A stretch of 64,000 nucleotides of DNA. Origin: Vibrio lentus. GTDB lineage: Bacteria > Pseudomonadota > Gammaproteobacteria > Enterobacterales > Vibrionaceae. Location of the stretch: assembly GCF_030409755.1 (NCBI RefSeq), contig NZ_JAUFQE010000002.1, positions 1,550,001 through 1,614,000 of the forward strand. The letters are read 5' to 3'. The notes below the pieces were generated by a model. That model worked only from the letters and a program-made list of their open reading frames with translations. It made no database searches and was not told the origin of the DNA. Within the stretch, counting starts at the first letter, position 1, and every line of letters begins with the position of its first letter. Positions 1 to 10,993 of this stretch are shown here, piece by piece. A program made the position numbers and the translations under genes.

Positions 1-3000
1 TGATTGTGGCGCCATCTGCACTTTGCGCAGGCATCACATCAAATGTCGTTGTGGTAGGCGTTCCTGTAGTAGGCTCTGTGATGCTGAGCGTACCGGATTG
101 CATCAATTGGACATCATCACTAATGGTCACAGTCAGCGGTTTAGACGCTGAAATATCACCATCGGTATCTTCTGCATAAACAGAAAGATCAAAGCTCAGA
201 TCGTTGTTTCCTAAACCATCAACATGGTCTAAACGCTCAAGCAGAGTAAACGTATATTGGCTCGGATTCGTGTCATCAAAATCCAGAGTGAAGATAACTT
301 TCTCAACACCCGAACCATCCGTCGTGAATGCTATGTAGTCACCAGAGTTTGCAGGGTCTTCACGCAAACTCAACTCAAGGCCATCCGACTTCAACGCGCC
401 ATTGGTATTAAACAGCCCCACTTCCACCACTATTTCAGCAATATCATCACTGCTTGCAAGTGAAGTAATGGTTTGAGTCATACTCACAGGGTTTACGCTA
501 GGCGTAGAACCATCCGCAAGTAAGCTTTCTGACAATGCCACACCCGGTACAACGTCGATTGTTGGCCCATCACCATCGACAATGGTGAGAGTGACTTTTG
601 ATGAGAAGATGTCGTTATCAAAGTCTGAAGACGTGAACACGATTGACTTAACAATGTCTCCCGCAGAGTGATCAAGGTTTCGATTTGGCTCAAACCTCAC
701 ATCACCATCTAATGTCACAAACAGTGAACCTTCAGTGAAAACAAACTCTTGTTCACCGCTGATGCTTTGATTCAGAGTAATTGCAGAGCTACCGTCGTAC
801 GTAAACTGCGTAATATTCGCGCCGTCTGCACTTGGTATTGGCATCACATCAACTGTAGCCGTTGTAGGAGTACCAGTATTAGGCTCAGTGATGGTTAAGA
901 AGCCATCTTGCATTTGCTGGAGGTCATCTTCTATCGTAACCACTACATCGCGCTTTGTTGACTCAGAATCATCTGTATCAACAGCATAGATAGGTAAGCG
1001 GAAAGTAAGGTCGTTGTTGAGCACGCCATCAAGATGGTCGAGTGCCTCAATCAAGGTAAATGTAAACTGAGCTTTGTTTGCACTATCAAAGCTAATGGTA
1101 AATACATCGGTAACGTTACCCATACCATCATCGGTATAACCAATGTAGTCACCAGCAGAAGCAGGATCTTCTTTTAGTTGAACAACAAGACCACTTGATT
1201 TCAACAGATCGCCCGGATTGAATTCGTTGGTCGCAATTCTAAAGTGACTAAAATCATCACTTCCTTCGGTGTAAGTGATTGTGTGAGTCGAACTGACCGC
1301 AGAGCCACTTGGCGTCGAGCCATCCGCTAGGTTAACTTCCGATAAGTTAACATCTGGAACCACATTGATAACGGGATCGATACCGTCTTTGATCGTCAAG
1401 GTGACATCCGCGGTATCTGTATCGTTATCAAGATCACTGGTGGTAACGACAATCGTTCTTACGATATCGCCAGATGAATGGTCAAGATCTCGGCTCGGCT
1501 CGAAACGAACCTCCCCTTCAATGGTGATGTACAGTAAGCCATCGGTTACGATAAAGACTTGTTCTGTAGAGATGCTTGGGTCTAACGTTACAGCTGTGCC
1601 ACCATCGTAAGTAAACTGTGTCACTTTCGCGCCATCAGCACTCTGCGTTGGCATGACATCAATGATTGCCGTCGTTGGTGGCGTACCCGATGCCAAATCA
1701 GCTAATGAAGGCTCAGTGATACTCAAGGTGCCATCTTGAACACCTTGTACGTCATCGGTGATCGCAACCGTCATTGGCGACATTGCAGAATCATCACCAT
1801 CCGCATCAACCGCTAACACAGGGACATCGAAGCTTAGTATATTGTTTTGTAATCCATCGACATGATCTAACGCTTCAAGCAGTGTGAACGTGTACTGCCC
1901 TAAATTGCTCGTCGAGAAGCTGATCGTAAAGACGTTGGTTTCTACGTTAGAACCGTCTTTGACGAAGCCAATGTAATTACCAGAATTAGCTGGTTGTTCT
2001 TTTATTTCGACATCTAGACCGTTCGATTGCAAAGCCCCTGAAGTATTGAACTGCGTAGGGTCAATTCTGAAATGGCTTACGTCGTCACTACCCGCTGTGT
2101 AGGTAATGGTTTGTGTCATTGTCACTGGATTGCCCGTTGGCGCAGAGCCATCAGCCAGATCCACTTCAGATAACGTAATTCCAGGAACAAGGTCGATGGT
2201 AGGAAGGTCACCATCAACAATCTTAAGCGTCACTGTCGATGTGACAATATCGCCATCGAGGTCAACAGACGTCACTTCAATCGACTTGGTAATATCACCA
2301 CTAGCATGATTTTGATTACGTACAGGCTCGAATCGTATCTCACCTTCTGTCGTAATGAATACCGAGCCTTCCGTGAACACGAACTCTTGTTCACCATTCA
2401 CATTTAAATCAAGGCTTTCTGCAGTGTTACCATCGAAAACAAATGAAGTGACTTTCGCTCCGTCGGCGCTTTGACTTGGCATCACATCAAAGGTATTTGA
2501 TGTTTCAACACTTGCTGCCGGTTCACGACTGGTGATCGTGCCATCTTGCATCAACTGCACATCGTCGCCAATGGTCACACCAAGCTGAGAAACTAACGAG
2601 TCATCGCCATCACTATCAACCGCATACACAGGCAGATTAAAGCTTAAATCGTTGTTGCCACGTGCATCTTGATGATCCAGAGCTTCGATTAAGGTAAATG
2701 TGTATTCACCTAAGGTTCCGGAGTTGAAGTCCAGTGTAAATACTGTCGTCTCTACATTAGACGAGCTGGTAGTAAAACCAATGTACTGACCAGAGCCTTG
2801 GGGATCTTCGCGCAGTTCGACCGCTAAGCCATTCGACTTAAGTGCATCGTTAGTATTGAACTCGGTTGGTTCCAAACGGAAGCGAACCACATCATCACTT
2901 TGGTTGGTGAAAGTAATCGTCTCCGTTTGACTCACCGCACCACCGCTTGGCGCAGAACCGTCCGTCAAATTCGTTTCAGAGAGCGTGACACTTGGCACTG

Positions 3001-6000
3001 CATCGATGGTTGGAATATCACCATCGGTAATGGTTAGCGTAACGGTTGAAGTCACAGAATCGTTATCAAAATCACTTGAAGTAACGACAATCGACTTCAC
3101 GATGTCTTCGCTAACTGAATGGTCAAGGTCGCGATTCGGTTCAAAGCGCACTTGACCTTGAAGAGTGATGAATAGCTCACCTTCAGTGAAACTAAACTGC
3201 TGCTCGCCTACGATGCTTTGATCGAGTGTTTTGACAATACCGCCAAATGAGAATTCAGTGATCGTCGCACCATCGGCACTCTGATTTGGCATCACATCAA
3301 TGGTGTTGGTTGTGATTGTTCCGTCTGCAAGATTTGGCTCAGTGATATCTAACGTACCGTCTTGCATTATTTGGACATCATCACCAATGGTCACATTGAG
3401 CTGAGACACCAGTGAATCATCACCATCACTGTCGACAGCATAAACAGGCAGATCAAAACTCAAATCGTTCTTATCTAGGCCATCTACATGGTCTAACGCT
3501 TCAAGTAAGGTAAAGGTGTACTCACCTAGCGTGGTTGCCGAGAAACTAATAGTAAACACTGGAACTTCAGCGTTCGAACCATTGGTAATAAAACCTATGT
3601 AAGTGCCTGGATTAGCAGAGTCTTCTTTTATCTCGACTGCAAACCCATTCGATTTAAGTGCACCGCCGACATTGAACTCGGTTGGTTCAATACGGAAGCT
3701 GGTCACATCATCACTTTGATTGGTGAAGGTAATCGTCTCAGTCTGACTGACTGCACTACCGCTTGGTGCTGAACCGTCATTAAGATTGGTTTCAGACAGA
3801 GTCACACTTGGCACGGCATCAATGGTTGGGATATCACCATCGGTAATAGTCAGAGTTACTGTTGATGTCACCACATCGTTATCTAAATCACTTGAGCTCA
3901 CCACAATCGACTTCACGATATCTTCGCTAGCCGTATGGTCTAGATTGCGATTTGGTTCAAAGCGAACTTCACCTTGCAAGGTGATGAACAGTGAACCCTC
4001 AGCAAAGACAAACTTTTGTTCACCCGTATCGTTTTGATCGAGCGTTATTACCGCTCCGTTATCGTAGATAAACTGAGTGATTGTTGCACCATCGGCACTT
4101 TGACTAGGCATCACATCAACAGTGGCTGTCGTCGGAGTACCCGCAGCCAAATCAGCAACCGTAGGCTCAATAATATTAAGTGCTTGGTTTTGCATGACCT
4201 GTACATCATCACCAATGGTGACTTTAAGTTGAGACACCAGTGAATCATCACCATCGCTATCAACGGCATAAACAGGAAGATCAAAACTCAGATCATTCTT
4301 CGCTAAGCCATCTACATGGTCTAGGGCTTCAAGTAAGGTGAAGGTGTATTGGCCTAAATTGGTATCCGAGAAGCTAATCGTAAATACGTTAGTTTCAACA
4401 TTCGGAGCCGTTGTCACAAAGCCGATATAGCCACCCGGCGTGGTTGGGTCCGCTTTCAACTCAACCGCCAATCCGTTTGATGTTAAAGCACCACCAACAT
4501 TAAACTCAGTCGGTTCAATGCGGAAACTCGTCACGTCATCACTTTGATTAGTAAAGGTAATGGTTTGAGTTGAACTTACCGCACTTGCATTCGGAGCAGA
4601 TCCGTCACTCAGATTCGTTTCTGACAGCGTAACGCTTGGCACTGTGTCAATGGTTGGAATATCGCCATCGGTAATGGTTAGCGTTACCGTTGAAGACACA
4701 AGATCGCTATCAGAGTCACTTGAGGTTACGACTATCGACTTAACGATATCGCCACCAGTATGGTCTAGGTTACGATTTGGTTCGAAACGAATATTACCTT
4801 GTAGAGTGATATACAATGACCCGTCAGCAACCACGAACTTTTGCTCACCCGCGTCATTTTGGTCAAGCGTTAATACCGCCCCACCATCGTAAGTGAACTG
4901 AGTAATGGTCGTGCCATCAGCACCTTCTTCATCAAGTACATTAACGGTAGCTGTCGTCGGAGTACCTGCTGCCAAATCTGCAACCGTTGGCTCTTCAATA
5001 GTGAGAGAGTCATTAACCATCACTTGAATATCATCAGTGATAGTCACAGCCAGTGGCGACATTAGCGAATCATCGCCGTCACTATCAACAGCGTATACTG
5101 GCAAGTTGAATGTTAGGTCGTTATTGCCTTGAACAGGCGTGTGGTCAATCGCTTCCAGAAGCGTGAAGGTGTACTCACCCAACGTGGTACTGCTGAAATC
5201 GAGTGTAAATACCGTGGTTTCGACATTTGAAATATCAGTCGTGAAACCAATATAATTGCCAGAGCCTGTTGGTTCCTCTCGAACCTCAATGCTCAAGCCA
5301 TCGGACTTGAGCGCATTGTTAGTATTAAATTCACTTGGTTCTAAACGGAATTTTTCGACATCGTCACTTTGATTAGTGAAAGTGATGGTTTCCGTTTGGC
5401 TAACCGCACTGCCACTTGGCGATGAGCCATCAGTTAAATCAGCTTCTTCAAGTACAACGCTCGGTACCGAATCGATAGTCGGATTGTCACCATCAGTAAT
5501 GGTCAGCGTAATGGTTGAAGTCACCGGATCGTTATCGAAGTCGCTTGAAGTCACTACTATAGACTTCACGATGTCTTCGCTAACGGAATGGTCTAGATCG
5601 CGATTAGGTTCAAAACGTACTTCCCCTTCAAGGGTGATAAACAACTCACCTTCAATGAAACTGAATTGCTGTTCACCTGAAATGCTTTGATCCAATGTGT
5701 TTACGACACCGTCATACGTAAACTGAGTGATCGTCGCGCCATCGGCACTCTGATTTGGCATCACATCAATGGTGCTAGTTGTGATTGTTCCATCAGCCAG
5801 ATTTGGTTCAACAATATCTAACGTACCGTCTTGCATGATCTGGACATCATCACCAATGGTCACATTAAGCTGAGACACCAATGAATCGTCGCCGTCTGTA
5901 TCAACTGCATAAACAGGAAGATCGAAACTCAGATCGTTGTTATCTAAACCATCCGCATGATCTAACGCTTCAAGCAGAGTAAAAGTGTATTCACCCAACG

Positions 6001-9000
6001 TACTCGTAGAGAAGGCAATCGTAAATACAGGTACTTCAGTGCCCGAACTGTTGATAATAAAACCAGTGTAAATACCTGAATTAGGAGAATCTTCTTTTAT
6101 TTCGACCGCAAATCCGTTCGATTTTAATGCTCCACCCACATTGAACTCGGTTGGCTCAATACGGAAGCTAGTCACATCGTCGCTTTGATTGGTAAAGGTG
6201 ATGGTCTCAGTCTGACTGACTACACTGCCGCTTGGTGAAGAACCATCTACAAGGTTCGTTTCAGACAGAGTCACACTTGGCACTGCATCAATGGTTGGGT
6301 TATCACCATCCGTAATGGTCAGTGTCACTGTGGAAGTCAGTACGTCATTATCTGAATCGCTTGAGGTCACCACTATCGACTTCACTATGTCTTCATTAGC
6401 AGTGTGGTCTAGATTACGATTGGGCTCAAAGCGCACGTCACCTTGAAGAGTGATGAACAACTCACCTTCAGTGAAGCTAAATTGCTGCTCACCATTATCC
6501 GTTTGATCCAGTGTTCGAACTTGACCGTCATAAGTGAACTGAGTGATCGTCGAACCATCAGCACTTTGCTCTGGCATCACATCGATGGTATTGGTTGTGA
6601 TTGTGCCATCTGCAAGATTTGGCTCAGTGATATCTAACGTACCATCCTGCATGATTTGGACATCATCACCGATGGTTACACTCAATTGAGATACCAGCGA
6701 GTCATCGCCATCGCTATCGACCGCGTAAACCGGTAAGTCGAAACTCAAATCATTATTTGCGAGGCCATCAACATGGTCTAACGCTTCCAGTAAGGTGAAA
6801 GTGTATTGGCCTAAATTGGTACTTGAGAAACTAATCGTGAACACGCTGGTTTCGACGTTCGAGCCATCGGTAACATAACCGATGTAGCCGCCCGGTGTGG
6901 TTGGATCGGCTTTCAGCTCAACCGCCAATCCATTTGATGTTAGAGCACCACCAACATTAAACTCAGTCGGTTCAATACGAAAGCTGGTTACATCATCACT
7001 TTGAGTGGTGTAAGTAATCGTTTGAGTTGAGCTAACCGCGCTGCCACTTGGTGCAGAGCCGTCACTCAGATTCGTTTCTGACAAGTTCACTGTTGGGACA
7101 TTATCAATGGTTGGGATATCCCCATCGGTAATGGTCAGCGTGACGGTTGAGGTCAGCACATCGTTATCCGAATCGCTAGACGTCACCACAATCGACTTCA
7201 CGATGTCTTCGCTCAGCGTGTGGTCTAGGTTATGATTAGGCTCAAAGCGTACTTCACCTTCAAGCGTGATGAACAACTCACCTTCTGTGAAACTAAATTG
7301 CTGCTCACCATTGTCATTTTGATCAAGTGTTCGTAGCTGACCATCATAAGTAAACTGAGTGATCGTCGCACCATCAGCACTCTGATTTGGCATCACATCA
7401 ATGGTATTGGTCGTGATTATGCCGTCTGCAAGATTTGGCTCAACAATATCTAACGTACCGTCTTGCATGATTTGGACATCATCACCAATGGTCACATTAA
7501 GCTGAGACACTAGTGAATCATCGCCGTCACTGTCTACCGCATAAACAGGTAGATCAAAGCTGAGCTCGTTGTTGCCACGGGCATCTTGATGATCCAAAGC
7601 CTCAAGCAGAGTAAAAGTATATTCACCTAATGTAGTGCTAGAGAAGCTCAGCGTAAATACCGTGGTTTCGACATTCGTCGCACTGGTCGTAAAACCAATG
7701 TAGTCACCCGACCCTGCCGGATCTTCACGTAACTCAGCGGCTAAACCGTTCGATTTAAGATCATCGTTAGTATTGAATTCCGTTGGCTCAACACGGAAAC
7801 GAACCACATCATCACTTTGATTGGTCAACGTGATGGTTTGAGTCGAGCTTACCGCGCTGCCACTTGGAGCAGATCCATCGCTCAGATTAGTTTCAGAAAG
7901 GGTAACACTTGGAATAACGTCAATCGTAGGGTTATCACCATCCGTAATGGTCAGCGTTACGGTTGAAGTCAGAGAATCGTTATCGAAGTCACTTGAAGTC
8001 ACGACTATCGATTTCACGATGTCTTCGCTCACCGAGTGGTCTAAGTTGCGATTCGGCTCAAAGCGAACTTCCCCTTCAAGGGTGATAAACAGTTCACCTT
8101 CCGTGAAGCTGAACTGCTGTTCGCCAGTGTCATTTTGGTCAAGCGTTCGTAGCTGACCATCATAAGTAAACTGGGTGATAGTCGCGCCATCAGCACTTTG
8201 GTTTGGCATCACATCGATAGTATTGGTCGTGATTGTACCATCAACAAGATTTGGTTCGATGATATCTAACGTACCGTCTTGCATAATTTGGACATCATCA
8301 CCGATGGTCACATTAAGCTGAGACACCAATGAATCGTCGCCGTCTGTGTCAACCGCATAAACCGGCAGATCGAAGCTCAGGTCGTTGTTATCTAAACCAT
8401 CCGCATGGTCTAACGCTTCAAGTAAGGTAAAGGTGTATTCGCCCAGTGTGGTCGTAGAGAAACTAATGGTGAACACTGGAACTTCAGCGTTCGAGCCATC
8501 AGTAATAAAACCGATATAAGTCCCCGGATTAGCAGAGTCTTCTTTTATCTCAACCGCAAATCCATTCGATTTTAGTGCACCGCCCACATTAAACTCGGTT
8601 GGCTCAATACGGAAACTCGCCACATCATCACTGCCCGCAGTAAAGGTAATCGTTTCAGTTGCGCTAACTGTACTTCCGCTTGGAGAGGATCCATCAGCTA
8701 GATTGGTTTCAGAGAGAGTAACAGGAGGGACCAAATCAATGATTGGATCTTGGCCGTCAGTGATACTCAGCTCAAGGGTTGAGGTATCAGTATCTCCATC
8801 ACCATCTTCAGCTAAAAATGAAAACTGTTTGACGATAGTTTCACTGCTTGAGTGGTCGATATCACGAGCGACTTCAAAACTGAAATCACCGTTTAATGAG
8901 ATAGTGACGACACCCTCAGTAAAACTGAAAGTCTGGGGAGCATCGGGGAGCAGGCTTTGATCTAGTGAGTAATCAACACCATCATAGTTAAACGATTGAA

Positions 9001-10993
9001 TTGTCGAACCATCTGCGCCTTCGAAGTTGAATAGGTTATACGAAACAACGGTATCGCCGGCTAAGGTCGGCTCAGTGACAGATTCAACCTTATCAACTAA
9101 CTCAACAACATCATCTGTGACATTGACGAGAATCTCAGCGGCTTCTGGTGTGTTCGAGCCTCCAGACAGTGCAGAGCGATCTCCATCCGCATCAACGGCA
9201 TAAATCGGCAGAGCAAAGGTCAACAACGCGTCTTCAGCACCTTGGTGAGAAAGCTCTTCGTACAGAGTGAATTCATAGTTCCCCAATGACGGACTATCAA
9301 CTTTAACGTCAAAGACCGTAATTCGAGAACCATTGACTTCAACATAGCCTTCGTAAGTTCTTACACCGTTAGTTTCATCAATCAACTCAAGTAGCACAGC
9401 CTCACCATTTGAAACCAAGCTGCCACCGGTATTAAATTCTGCCGGTTCAAGTTCATAATGGTCAATGATGTCACTTTCAAAAATATCCGCGGTAATACTG
9501 CCGCTGCCAGACACTGCCGCCGTGCCCTCTTGTGAGCCGCCAACAATACCCGCTTCATCAACATCAATACTGTCAACATTAGTGATAACAGGGCTATCAC
9601 CATCAGTGATGGCAATGTTGATGGTATTGGTTACAACATCTTGGTCAAAATCGGTAACCGTGATTGGTAATGCAAAAGAAAGAGTGTTGGAGCTCACTTC
9701 TTCGATTGGCTTAAACTGTTGGAAATTGTACGTGCCATCGGTATCAAGCGAGATAGTGAGAACAACCTCACCTCGGCCTTGGATGGACAGAGTAATCGTT
9801 GTTCCATCATCAGAAAGTCTGGCAAGCGTGTTTTGATTATCACTAAGCAACCCATCAAACTGGTCCAGAGCACTAGCATCAAAGACTGCCGATTGAAGAT
9901 GATCGCTTCCAATAATCGAAAAGGTCCCTTCGATAGCTGCACTACTAGTTTCAACGTTAGTGATAGTAACGCTTTCTGCTGACGGGTCTTCCCAGTCAAA
10001 CACCGTAACTTGTGCGCTGATTGGTGCTGCTATCGGGTTTCCTGCGGAATCTTCACCTTGAACATCAAAGGCAATATTAATTTGATCACCAGTATAAGAA
10101 ACCTGGCCACCACCAATAGAAGGCACATGGTCAATAGGTTGAGAAACTGTTGTGGTCAGTGATAGTTCAATGTTATTACCAACACTGATAGCTTCAATAT
10201 CAATGCGTAGTACTTCGTCAGAACCTAGAACACCGACGATAGAATTGGTCGCCGCATCATAAGTAAACGTAACGGGCTGACCACTTGAGGTAATATCACT
10301 GTTTAGTTCATTGAGTAGTGAAGCAAGGGATAGTGCTTCTGGAGCGAAGGAATCAGGAGAGAGAGCCAAACTACCAGCAACAATCGTTTCAATAATCGTT
10401 AAGGATTGAGGATAAGTATTGCCTGATATCGAGCCTTCATGGAGCTCTTCACTAATAGATTGACCACCAGCTGAACGGGTTATAGTTCTGAACTCTTCTC
10501 TATCCTCATCGATGGTTTGATCTGCTAAACCCGAGGTCTCAAAGAATGTCGATGGCTGAGTCTGTGTGTAGTTATAATCAATCGTCACAAAGCCGGCATT
10601 TGCAGAGCCTAGTCCGCCACCAGCAGCCGTTGCCTCTAAGATTTGAGTCGGATCGGCACCACCTAAAATGGCTTCTTGAATTGCAGCAAAGTCGTCTTCG
10701 GTGAAGGTTTCTGCGTCTGTTTGCTGTAAATCAAAATTAACCTCACCGGCGATTGGAGCGTCTACCCATGCGGCAGTCTCATCAACACAGCCAACACAAT
10801 TCTCTCCAACCGGAATCGAATCATTCTGAACGCCTAATACAAGCTCTGACTTGTTGGCCGTAATCACGATCTCATTTTCACGGATGATATCGCCAACTGA
10901 AATCTTTCTTGCGCTGCCGTCAGGCTTAACTACGACGACATCTCCACTAGTTGCTTCAACTACCGCAACCTGGCGCGAAACTTCGATATCCAT
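1..10993 (-). CDS. Giant type I secreted LapA/BpfA-like RTX-type adhesin, N-terminal part (runs off the left edge)
   Basis: The frame read from the ATG at 10993 is open to the window edge (3,664 codons), so stop and C-terminus are missing. The first ~160 residues form a LapA-type retention module: a small beta domain, a CVGC pair near residues 67-70, and a T-A-A-G site at 122-125 followed by glycines. In LapA-type adhesins the periplasmic protease LapG cuts between these two alanines and frees the adhesin; LapD and c-di-GMP control that step. After a first divergent domain come tandem units of about 271-283 residues rich in D-G-D motifs, which I place in the T1SS-143-type repeat family from memory. 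Such units are calcium-stiffened extender domains. The expected C-terminal RTX and secretion signal, and any lapDG or T1SS genes, are not in view. Role inferred: biofilm or surface attachment. Confidence 0.9.
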   Translation of the reverse strand, partial: MDIEVSRQVAVVEATSGDVVVVKPDGSARKISVGDIIRENEIVITANKSELVLGVQNDSIPVGENCVGCVDETAAWVDAPIAGEVNFDLQQTDAETFTEDDFAAIQEAILGGADPTQILEATAAGGGLGSANAGFVTIDYNYTQTQPSTFFETSGLADQTIDEDREEFRTITRSAGGQSISEELHEGSISGNTYPQSLTIIETIVAGSLALSPDSFAPEALSLASLLNELNSDITSSGQPVTFTYDAATNSIVGVLGSDEVLRIDIEAISVGNNIELSLTTTVSQPIDHVPSIGGGQVSYTGDQINIAFDVQGEDSAGNPIAAPISAQVTVFDWEDPSAESVTITNVETSSAAIEGTFSIIGSDHLQSAVFDASALDQFDGLLSDNQNTLARLSDDGTTITLSIQGRGEVVLTISLDTDGTYNFQQFKPIEEVSSNTLSFALPITVTDFDQDVVTNTINIAITDGDSPVITNVDSIDVDEAGIVGGSQEGTAAVSGSGSITADIFESDIIDHYELEPAEFNTGGSLVSNGEAVLLELIDETNGVRTYEGYVEVNGSRITVFDVKVDSPSLGNYEFTLYEELSHQGAEDALLTFALPIYAVDADGDRSALSGGSNTPEAAEILVNVTDDVVELVDKVESVTEPTLAGDTVVSYNLFNFEGADGSTIQSFNYDGVDYSLDQSLLPDAPQTFSFTEGVVTISLNGDFSFEVARDIDHSSSETIVKQFSFLAEDGDGDTDTSTLELSITDGQDPIIDLVPPVTLSETNLADGSSPSGSTVSATETITFTAGSDDVASFRIEPTEFNVGGALKSNGFAVEIKEDSANPGTYIGFITDGSNAEVPVFTISFSTTTLGEYTFTLLEALDHADGLDNNDLSFDLPVYAVDTDGDDSLVSQLNVTIGDDVQIMQDGTLDIIEPNLVDGTITTNTIDVMPNQSADGATITQFTYDGQLRTLDQNDTGEQQFSFTEGELFITLEGEVRFEPNRNLDHSVSEDIVKSIVVTSSDFDNDSLTSTVTLTITDGDNPTIDVIPSVTLSETNLSDGSAPSGSAVSSTQTITLTNQSDDVVRFRVEPTEFNTNDDLKSNGLAAELREDPAGSGDYIGFTTSATNVETTVFTLSFSSTTLGEYTFTLLEALDHQDARGNNELSFDLPVYAVDSDGDDSLVSQLNVTIGDDVQIMQDGTLDIVEPNLADGIITTNTIDVMPNQSADGATITQFTYDGQLRTLDQNDNGEQQFSFTEGELFITLEGEVRFEPNHNLDHTLSEDIVKSIVVTSSDSDNDVLTSTVTLTITDGDIPTIDNVPTVNLSETNLSDGSAPSGSAVSSTQTITYTTQSDDVTSFRIEPTEFNVGGALTSNGLAVELKADPTTPGGYIGYVTDGSNVETSVFTISFSSTNLGQYTFTLLEALDHVDGLANNDLSFDLPVYAVDSDGDDSLVSQLSVTIGDDVQIMQDGTLDITEPNLADGTITTNTIDVMPEQSADGSTITQFTYDGQVRTLDQTDNGEQQFSFTEGELFITLQGDVRFEPNRNLDHTANEDIVKSIVVTSSDSDNDVLTSTVTLTITDGDNPTIDAVPSVTLSETNLVDGSSPSGSVVSQTETITFTNQSDDVTSFRIEPTEFNVGGALKSNGFAVEIKEDSPNSGIYTGFIINSSGTEVPVFTIAFSTSTLGEYTFTLLEALDHADGLDNNDLSFDLPVYAVDTDGDDSLVSQLNVTIGDDVQIMQDGTLDIVEPNLADGTITTSTIDVMPNQSADGATITQFTYDGVVNTLDQSISGEQQFSFIEGELFITLEGEVRFEPNRDLDHSVSEDIVKSIVVTSSDFDNDPVTSTITLTITDGDNPTIDSVPSVVLEEADLTDGSSPSGSAVSQTETITFTNQSDDVEKFRLEPSEFNTNNALKSDGLSIEVREEPTGSGNYIGFTTDISNVETTVFTLDFSSTTLGEYTFTLLEAIDHTPVQGNNDLTFNLPVYAVDSDGDDSLMSPLAVTITDDIQVMVNDSLTIEEPTVADLAAGTPTTATVNVLDEEGADGTTITQFTYDGGAVLTLDQNDAGEQKFVVADGSLYITLQGNIRFEPNRNLDHTGGDIVKSIVVTSSDSDSDLVSSTVTLTITDGDIPTIDTVPSVTLSETNLSDGSAPNASAVSSTQTITFTNQSDDVTSFRIEPTEFNVGGALTSNGLAVELKADPTTPGGYIGFVTTAPNVETNVFTISFSDTNLGQYTFTLLEALDHVDGLAKNDLSFDLPVYAVDSDGDDSLVSQLKVTIGDDVQVMQNQALNIIEPTVADLAAGTPTTATVDVMPSQSADGATITQFIYDNGAVITLDQNDTGEQKFVFAEGSLFITLQGEVRFEPNRNLDHTASEDIVKSIVVSSSDLDNDVVTSTVTLTITDGDIPTIDAVPSVTLSETNLNDGSAPSGSAVSQTETITFTNQSDDVTSFRIEPTEFNVGGALKSNGFAVEIKEDSANPGTYIGFITNGSNAEVPVFTISFSATTLGEYTFTLLEALDHVDGLDKNDLSFDLPVYAVDSDGDDSLVSQLNVTIGDDVQIMQDGTLDITEPNLADGTITTNTIDVMPNQSADGATITEFSFGGIVKTLDQSIVGEQQFSFTEGELFITLQGQVRFEPNRDLDHSVSEDIVKSIVVTSSDFDNDSVTSTVTLTITDGDIPTIDAVPSVTLSETNLTDGSAPSGGAVSQTETITFTNQSDDVVRFRLEPTEFNTNDALKSNGLAVELREDPQGSGQYIGFTTSSSNVETTVFTLDFNSGTLGEYTFTLIEALDHQDARGNNDLSFNLPVYAVDSDGDDSLVSQLGVTIGDDVQLMQDGTITSREPAASVETSNTFDVMPSQSADGAKVTSFVFDGNTAESLDLNVNGEQEFVFTEGSVFITTEGEIRFEPVRNQNHASGDITKSIEVTSVDLDGDIVTSTVTLKIVDGDLPTIDLVPGITLSEVDLADGSAPTGNPVTMTQTITYTAGSDDVSHFRIDPTQFNTSGALQSNGLDVEIKEQPANSGNYIGFVKDGSNVETNVFTISFSTSNLGQYTFTLLEALDHVDGLQNNILSFDVPVLAVDADGDDSAMSPMTVAITDDVQGVQDGTLSITEPSLADLASGTPPTTAIIDVMPTQSADGAKVTQFTYDGGTAVTLDPSISTEQVFIVTDGLLYITIEGEVRFEPSRDLDHSSGDIVRTIVVTTSDLDNDTDTADVTLTIKDGIDPVINVVPDVNLSEVNLADGSTPSGSAVSSTHTITYTEGSDDFSHFRIATNEFNPGDLLKSSGLVVQLKEDPASAGDYIGYTDDGMGNVTDVFTISFDSANKAQFTFTLIEALDHLDGVLNNDLTFRLPIYAVDTDDSESTKRDVVVTIEDDLQQMQDGFLTITEPNTGTPTTATVDVMPIPSADGANITQFTYDGSSAITLNQSISGEQEFVFTEGSLFVTLDGDVRFEPNRNLDHSAGDIVKSIVFTSSDFDNDIFSSKVTLTIVDGDGPTIDVVPGVALSESLLADGSTPSVNPVSMTQTITSLASSDDIAEIVVEVGLFNTNGALKSDGLELSLREDPANSGDYIAFTTDGSGVEKVIFTLDFDDTNPSQYTFTLLERLDHVDGLGNNDLSFDLSVYAEDTDGDISASKPLTVTISDDVQLMQSGTLSITEPTTGTPTTTTFDVMPAQSADGATI
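563..9610 (-). repeat. About eleven tandem ~815-bp coding repeats of the adhesin
   Basis: The recurring D-G-D-x-P-T-I-D boundary (plus-strand text like 'caccatcggtaatggt') falls near 563, 1377, 2205, 3017, 3833, 4665, 5488, 6304, 7120, 7934, 8750 and 9598. The spacing is 812-848 bp and always in frame. Within each unit the same blocks recur in order: a V-T-L-S-E-T-N-L block, A-V-D-S-D-G-D, M-Q-D-G-T-L, M-P-x-Q-S-A-D-G, and F-x-E-G-E-L-F-I. The unit nearest the N-terminus (9598-8750) is the most divergent; units between about 3000 and 8700 are nearly identical over long stretches, which suggests recent duplication or gene conversion. Confidence 0.9.

Noticed and set aside
563..9600. CRISPR array or insertion elements, suggested by regular repeats
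   Set aside because: Units are about 815 bp, in frame, and code for protein repeats; there are no spacers or inverted ends.
9465..9999. Plus- and minus-frame small ORFs inside the adhesin region
   Set aside because: They follow from the repetitive, low-stop codon use of the adhesin gene in other frames.
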